Of a stretch of DNA of 7,214 bases, positions 6,448 to 7,214 are shown in pieces. Below the pieces are notes generated by a model that saw nothing but the letters and a program-made list of their open reading frames with translations, was not told the DNA's origin and searched no databases. The stretch covers positions 1 through 7,214 of the forward strand of contig CALBPX010000054.1 in the NCBI GenBank assembly GCA_937899055.1, in the 5' to 3' direction. Source of the DNA: an uncultured Bacteroidales bacterium. GTDB taxonomy: Bacteria > Bacteroidota > Bacteroidia > Bacteroidales > UBA932. Every line of letters begins with the position of its first letter. Positions within the stretch are counted from its first letter, which is position 1. The position numbers were made by a program, and so were the translations under genes.

Positions 6448-6480
6448 CAAGAAAGGGGACGCTGAGCGCCCCCTTTCTTG
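6448..6480. terminator. Terminator hairpin between the convergent DUF1015 and outer-membrane genes
   Basis: CAAGAAAGGGG (6448-6458) pairs perfectly with CCCCTTTCTTG (6470-6480), an 11-bp stem. After an A-C mismatch, three inner G-C pairs (CGC with GCG) close on a TGA loop. The 3' side is T-rich (CTTTCTTGTTT) on the plus strand, and the complement is moderately T-rich. The stop codons on either side lie 16 nt and 1 nt away, so it probably ends transcripts from both directions. The T-tracts are interrupted, so efficiency cannot be judged. Confidence 0.75.
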
Positions 6481-6481
6481 T

Positions 6482-7078
6482 TTAGAATGCAAACTTCATT
6501 CTTATTCCGGCAACTATGAAGCCCTGTGTTCCAAATCCGGCTTCTGCAAAACCGCAAACAAGATTTCCGTACTCGAAACCAATTGCAGAAACCTGCCAGG
6601 CAATGTTGAAATCGCGGAATTTTTCTATGATATCGTTGTTGTTGGTGTACTTGTTCCTCCTGGCATTCAGACCGAATGCAACTTTAGAATAGACATTCAT
6701 ATTGTCTGTGGTGTACCAGAAGAACCGAGCCTGCGGCATAAGTGAATACCATGTGTCGCGGGCTTTTGTATTGTCCTCACCCTCGTTGAGAATGTGGGAG
6801 TCTGCCACCTGGAAAGAAAGAACTGCTCCGAGGGCAATCTTGCTGCTTAAGCGGTAGGCGTATTCTGCATTTACTGTAGGAAAAAACTTAAAATCCTTTG
6901 CCTCGTAGCTCGGATAACCGCTTATTACCTTTTTATAGGAATCAATGAACTGAGCGTTGGAACCATAGCCTGCCGAAATCGAAAGGTCATGGAAGCCCGG
7001 CTGATTCATATCAACCTGGGCATAGCCCACAATCAAAGCAACAAACAGAATACCTGCTGTCAAAAACAGTTTTTTCAT
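6482..7078 (-). CDS. Small outer-membrane beta-barrel protein
   Basis: The product is 198 residues from the ATG at 7078. That start gives a clear signal peptide: MKK, a hydrophobic run LFLTAGILFVALIV (4-17) and a likely signal peptidase I site after G-Y-A (residue 20), just before Gln. An upstream in-frame ATG at 7153 would add 25 non-signal-like residues and run through the promoter, so I rejected it. The mature part alternates short amphipathic strands and turns: LSISAGYGS, FFPTVNAEYAYRL, IALGAVLSFQVA, WYSLMPQARFFWY, MNVYSKVAFGLNAR, FNIAWQVSAIGFEYG, LVCGFAEAGFG and FIVAGIRMKFAF. The chain ends in aromatic phenylalanine, as outer-membrane barrel proteins do. The layout fits an eight-strand OmpX/OmpA-like barrel of the kind common in Bacteroidales. 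The specific role is unknown. It is monocistronic as far as can be seen, converging on the DUF1015 gene. Confidence 0.85.
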   Translation of the reverse strand: MKKLFLTAGILFVALIVGYAQVDMNQPGFHDLSISAGYGSNAQFIDSYKKVISGYPSYEAKDFKFFPTVNAEYAYRLSSKIALGAVLSFQVADSHILNEGEDNTKARDTWYSLMPQARFFWYTTDNMNVYSKVAFGLNARRNKYTNNNDIIEKFRDFNIAWQVSAIGFEYGNLVCGFAEAGFGTQGFIVAGIRMKFAF

Positions 7079-7103
7079 ATTAAAGTGTTCAAAATCAACA
7101 GTA

Positions 7104-7111
7104 CAAATATA
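7104..7111 (-). promoter_or_regulatory. Promoter -7 element for the outer-membrane protein gene
   Basis: On the minus strand the bases read TATATTTG, an exact match to TAnnTTTG and identical to the element before serC. It lies 25 nt upstream of the ATG at 7078. The nearest TTTG upstream (7140 to 7137) is 25 nt away, longer than the usual -33 spacing, so the upstream half is unconvincing. Confidence 0.55.
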
Positions 7112-7174
7112 AGATAATTTCCTGTAGCGCAGAAAACAAACTACCGAAGTCAACTTTTTTGGTTCTTCCGCAAT

Positions 7175-7214
7175 TTAGTTGAAGCACAGGTCGCTGAAGA
7201 CCATTTTCCTTTTT
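7175..7214 (-). CDS. Possible C-terminal end of a further leftward gene (partial)
   Basis: Reading leftward from the window edge, one frame gives KRKMVFSDLCFN and then TAA at 7177-7175. Twelve codons are too few to identify a family, and any random frame could be open this far. The stop is 64 nt upstream of the -7 element of the outer-membrane gene, a sensible place for a gene end. I do not recognise the product. Confidence 0.25.
   Translation of the reverse strand, partial: KRKMVFSDLCFN

Noticed and set aside
7079..7153. An N-terminal extension of the outer-membrane protein from an ATG at 7153
   Set aside because: The extra 25 residues precede a textbook signal peptide and would be encoded across the exact TATATTTG promoter element; the ATG at 7078 is preferred.
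7154..7174. A weak hairpin (GAAG..AAC with GTT..CTTC, minus strand) as a terminator for the right-edge gene
   Set aside because: There are only seven pairs, broken by a two-base bulge, and no T-tract follows. It is too weak to call.

Overview
This looks like chromosomal housekeeping DNA from a member of the Bacteroidota, most likely Bacteroidales. Three things support that. Matches to the Bacteroidota promoter motif TAnnTTTG sit before several genes. Shine-Dalgarno sequences are mostly absent or badly spaced. The gene content also fits: a serC-serA-DUF1015 cluster with a short, ACT-less SerA, a LuxC-type acyl-CoA reductase, and a small outer-membrane beta-barrel protein. I see no mobile element, CRISPR array, rRNA or tRNA, and the genes show no disruption.

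Left part (1-2342, minus strand): a probable three-gene operon reading leftward. It runs from a LuxC-family acyl-CoA reductase, through a small acidic-tailed protein resembling the pRiA4b ORF-3 family, to miaA (tRNA dimethylallyltransferase). The gaps are 14 nt and then an 8-nt overlap. miaA runs off the left edge and lacks its last few dozen codons.

Middle (2343-3060): a 91-nt divergent intergenic region carries two interleaved promoter candidates, one for the leftward operon and one for a rightward YigZ/IMPACT-family gene.

Right-centre (3061-6480): the serine operon, behind its own TATATTTG promoter. serC (phosphoserine aminotransferase), serA (D-3-phosphoglycerate dehydrogenase type) and a DUF1015 gene follow one another with gaps of 29 and 12 nt and end at a strong hairpin. 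SerA and SerC convert 3-phosphoglycerate to O-phosphoserine. No recognisable phosphoserine phosphatase (SerB) is in the window. The third gene product has a DGHHR loop resembling those in ParB/sulfiredoxin-fold proteins, a fold that includes free-serine kinases. This makes it the most interesting candidate here: it may act on serine or phosphoserine, though that is inference.

Right end (6481-7214): a convergent minus-strand gene for a small secreted outer-membrane beta-barrel protein with its own TATATTTG promoter. Beyond it lie 61 nt that may hold the last 12 codons of another leftward gene.
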